A stretch of DNA of 34,081 nt. Source: Myxococcales bacterium. GTDB taxonomy: Bacteria; Myxococcota_A; Polyangia; Haliangiales; Haliangiaceae. The number at the start of each line of letters is the position of its first letter. Positions within the stretch are counted from its first letter, which is position 1. Below the pieces are notes generated by a model. That model had not been told where the DNA came from. It did no database searches and saw only the letters and a program-made list of their open reading frames with translations. The position numbers and the translations under genes were made by a program. This document shows, piece by piece, positions 33,416-34,081 of the stretch. The DNA lies in assembly GCA_005779305.1 (NCBI GenBank), contig SXJR01000048.1, positions 1 to 34,081 of the forward strand. Direction: 5' to 3'.

Positions 33416-34081
33416 CTACCGCATGCCGTGCTTGCGCAGGAGCTCGTAGAAGTAGACCCGTCCTAACCCGGCGGCTCGAGCCGCCCGCGACACGTTGTTG
33501 CCATGGGCACGGAGCGCGCCATCCACGTAGGCGCGCTCGAAGTCGTCAAGCGCGCGCCGTCGCTCCTCGGCGTACGGTCGGTCGATGTCGACGCTTGCGG
33601 CCTGGCGGGGCGGCGCGGCGAGCGGCGGGCCGGCGTCGTCGATGACCGGCTCGGAATCGCCGACCTCGACCGGCTGGCGGAGGACGACGCACTGTTCGAG
33701 GTAGTTGCGAAGCTCGCGCACGTTGCCAGTCCACGCCGCGGTCGAGAGCTGGGCCAGGAACTCGGGTGTGGCGAACGGCGCCTTGTCCTCGTCCGGAGCG
33801 TCGATGCGATCGAGGATGTGCCGGGCCAGGAGCGGGACGTCTTCAGGGCGCTCGCGCAGCGGCGGGATGCGGAGGCGAACCACGCCGAGGCGGTAGTACA
33901 GATCGGCGCGGAAGCGGCCGGCGTTGACCTCCTGGCGCAGGTCGCGGTTGGTGGAGGCCACCACCCGGAGGTCGACGTCCTTGTGGGCGGTGCTCCCGAC
34001 GCGACGGACGTGCCGCGACTCGAGCACGCGCAGCAACTTGGGCTGGAGCTCGAGGGGGAGCTCGCCGATCTCGTCGAGGAA
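33416..34081 (-). CDS. Sigma-54-dependent transcriptional activator, C-terminal part (cut by window edge)
   Basis: The last 221 residues are present. The visible part begins inside the AAA+ domain at the Walker [11 protein letters not shown]. It continues through [10 protein letters not shown], the arginine-rich [30 protein letters not shown] and the sensor II segment [14 protein letters not shown] linker rich in Pro and Ala follows. The C-terminal Fis-type helix-turn-helix is at the end ([41 protein letters not shown]). Walker A, the GAFTGA loop that contacts sigma-54 and the sensory domain lie outside the window. Activators of this type open sigma-54 promoters from upstream sites. It is the natural candidate to drive the -24/-12 elements at 16605-16947 and 23200-23453, but nothing in the sequence proves it. 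Confidence 0.93.
   Translation of the reverse strand, partial: FLDEIGELPLELQPKLLRVLESRHVRRVGSTAHKDVDLRVVASTNRDLRQEVNAGRFRADLYYRLGVVRLRIPPLRERPEDVPLLARHILDRIDAPDEDKAPFATPEFLAQLSTAAWTGNVRELRNYLEQCVVLRQPVEVGDSEPVIDDAGPPLAAPPRQAASVDIDRPYAEERRRALDDFERAYVDGALRAHGNNVSRAARAAGLGRVYFYELLRKHGMR

Noticed and set aside
1..34081. tRNA, rRNA, insertion sequences, attachment sites or prophage genes
   Set aside because: No transposase, integrase, terminal inverted repeats or structural RNA was recognised on either strand.

Overview
The window is very GC-rich and carries four eukaryotic-type Ser/Thr protein kinases (STPKs), a two-component system whose sensor has a periplasmic propeller, a sigma-54 activator, and many lipoproteins and secreted Cys-rich proteins. 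This combination suggests a myxobacterium (Myxococcota, possibly a Polyangia/Haliangiales-type lineage). The placement is inferred from gene content; no rRNA or tRNA gene is present.

Layout. (1) 1-3483, minus strand: an apparent operon in the order secreted papain-type protease, Cys-rich lipoprotein, CotH-like lipoprotein, maleylacetate reductase-like dehydrogenase (cut by the window edge). (2) 3626-7182, minus: a NarL-type response regulator and its propeller/Y_Y_Y sensor kinase. (3) 7253-10489, minus: an STPK-TPR protein with a JAMM-like metalloprotease signature at its C-terminus. (4) 10539-14611, plus: a tiny membrane protein, an STPK with a C-terminal propeller, and a hemerythrin-like protein. 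(5) 14613-16604, minus: a secreted FG-GAP repeat protein with a metzincin zinc signature. (6) 16948-20808, plus: a Cys-rich secreted protein, a membrane-anchored partner, and a cNMP-binding/nucleoside-kinase fusion. (7) 20830-23199, minus: an LtaS/sulfatase-type membrane enzyme. (8) 23454-24623, plus: a lipoprotein. (9) 24675-34081, minus: sigma-54 activator (cut by the edge), a second LtaS/sulfatase-type enzyme, a lipoprotein with NKVSL tandem repeats, and two STPKs that carry cyclase-like domains without the catalytic residues.

How the parts may work together. The two large divergent intergenic regions (16605-16947 and 23200-23453) each hold a sigma-54-type -24/-12 element facing outward on each strand. 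They therefore point at the FG-GAP/metzincin gene, the Cys-rich secreted gene, the first LtaS/sulfatase gene and the lipoprotein gene. The two minus-strand elements share CGGTTGCT and lie at exactly the same distance from the ATG, predicting leaders of about 3 nt, and neither gene has a visible ribosome-binding site. The two plus-strand genes have normal leaders and good Shine-Dalgarno sequences. A sigma-54 activator lies in the same window next to a paralogous LtaS/sulfatase gene. My working model is a cell-envelope and secretion regulon controlled by sigma-54 and kinases. The promoter elements are seen in the sequence; the regulatory link is inference.

No RNA gene, insertion sequence, CRISPR array or attachment site was seen.
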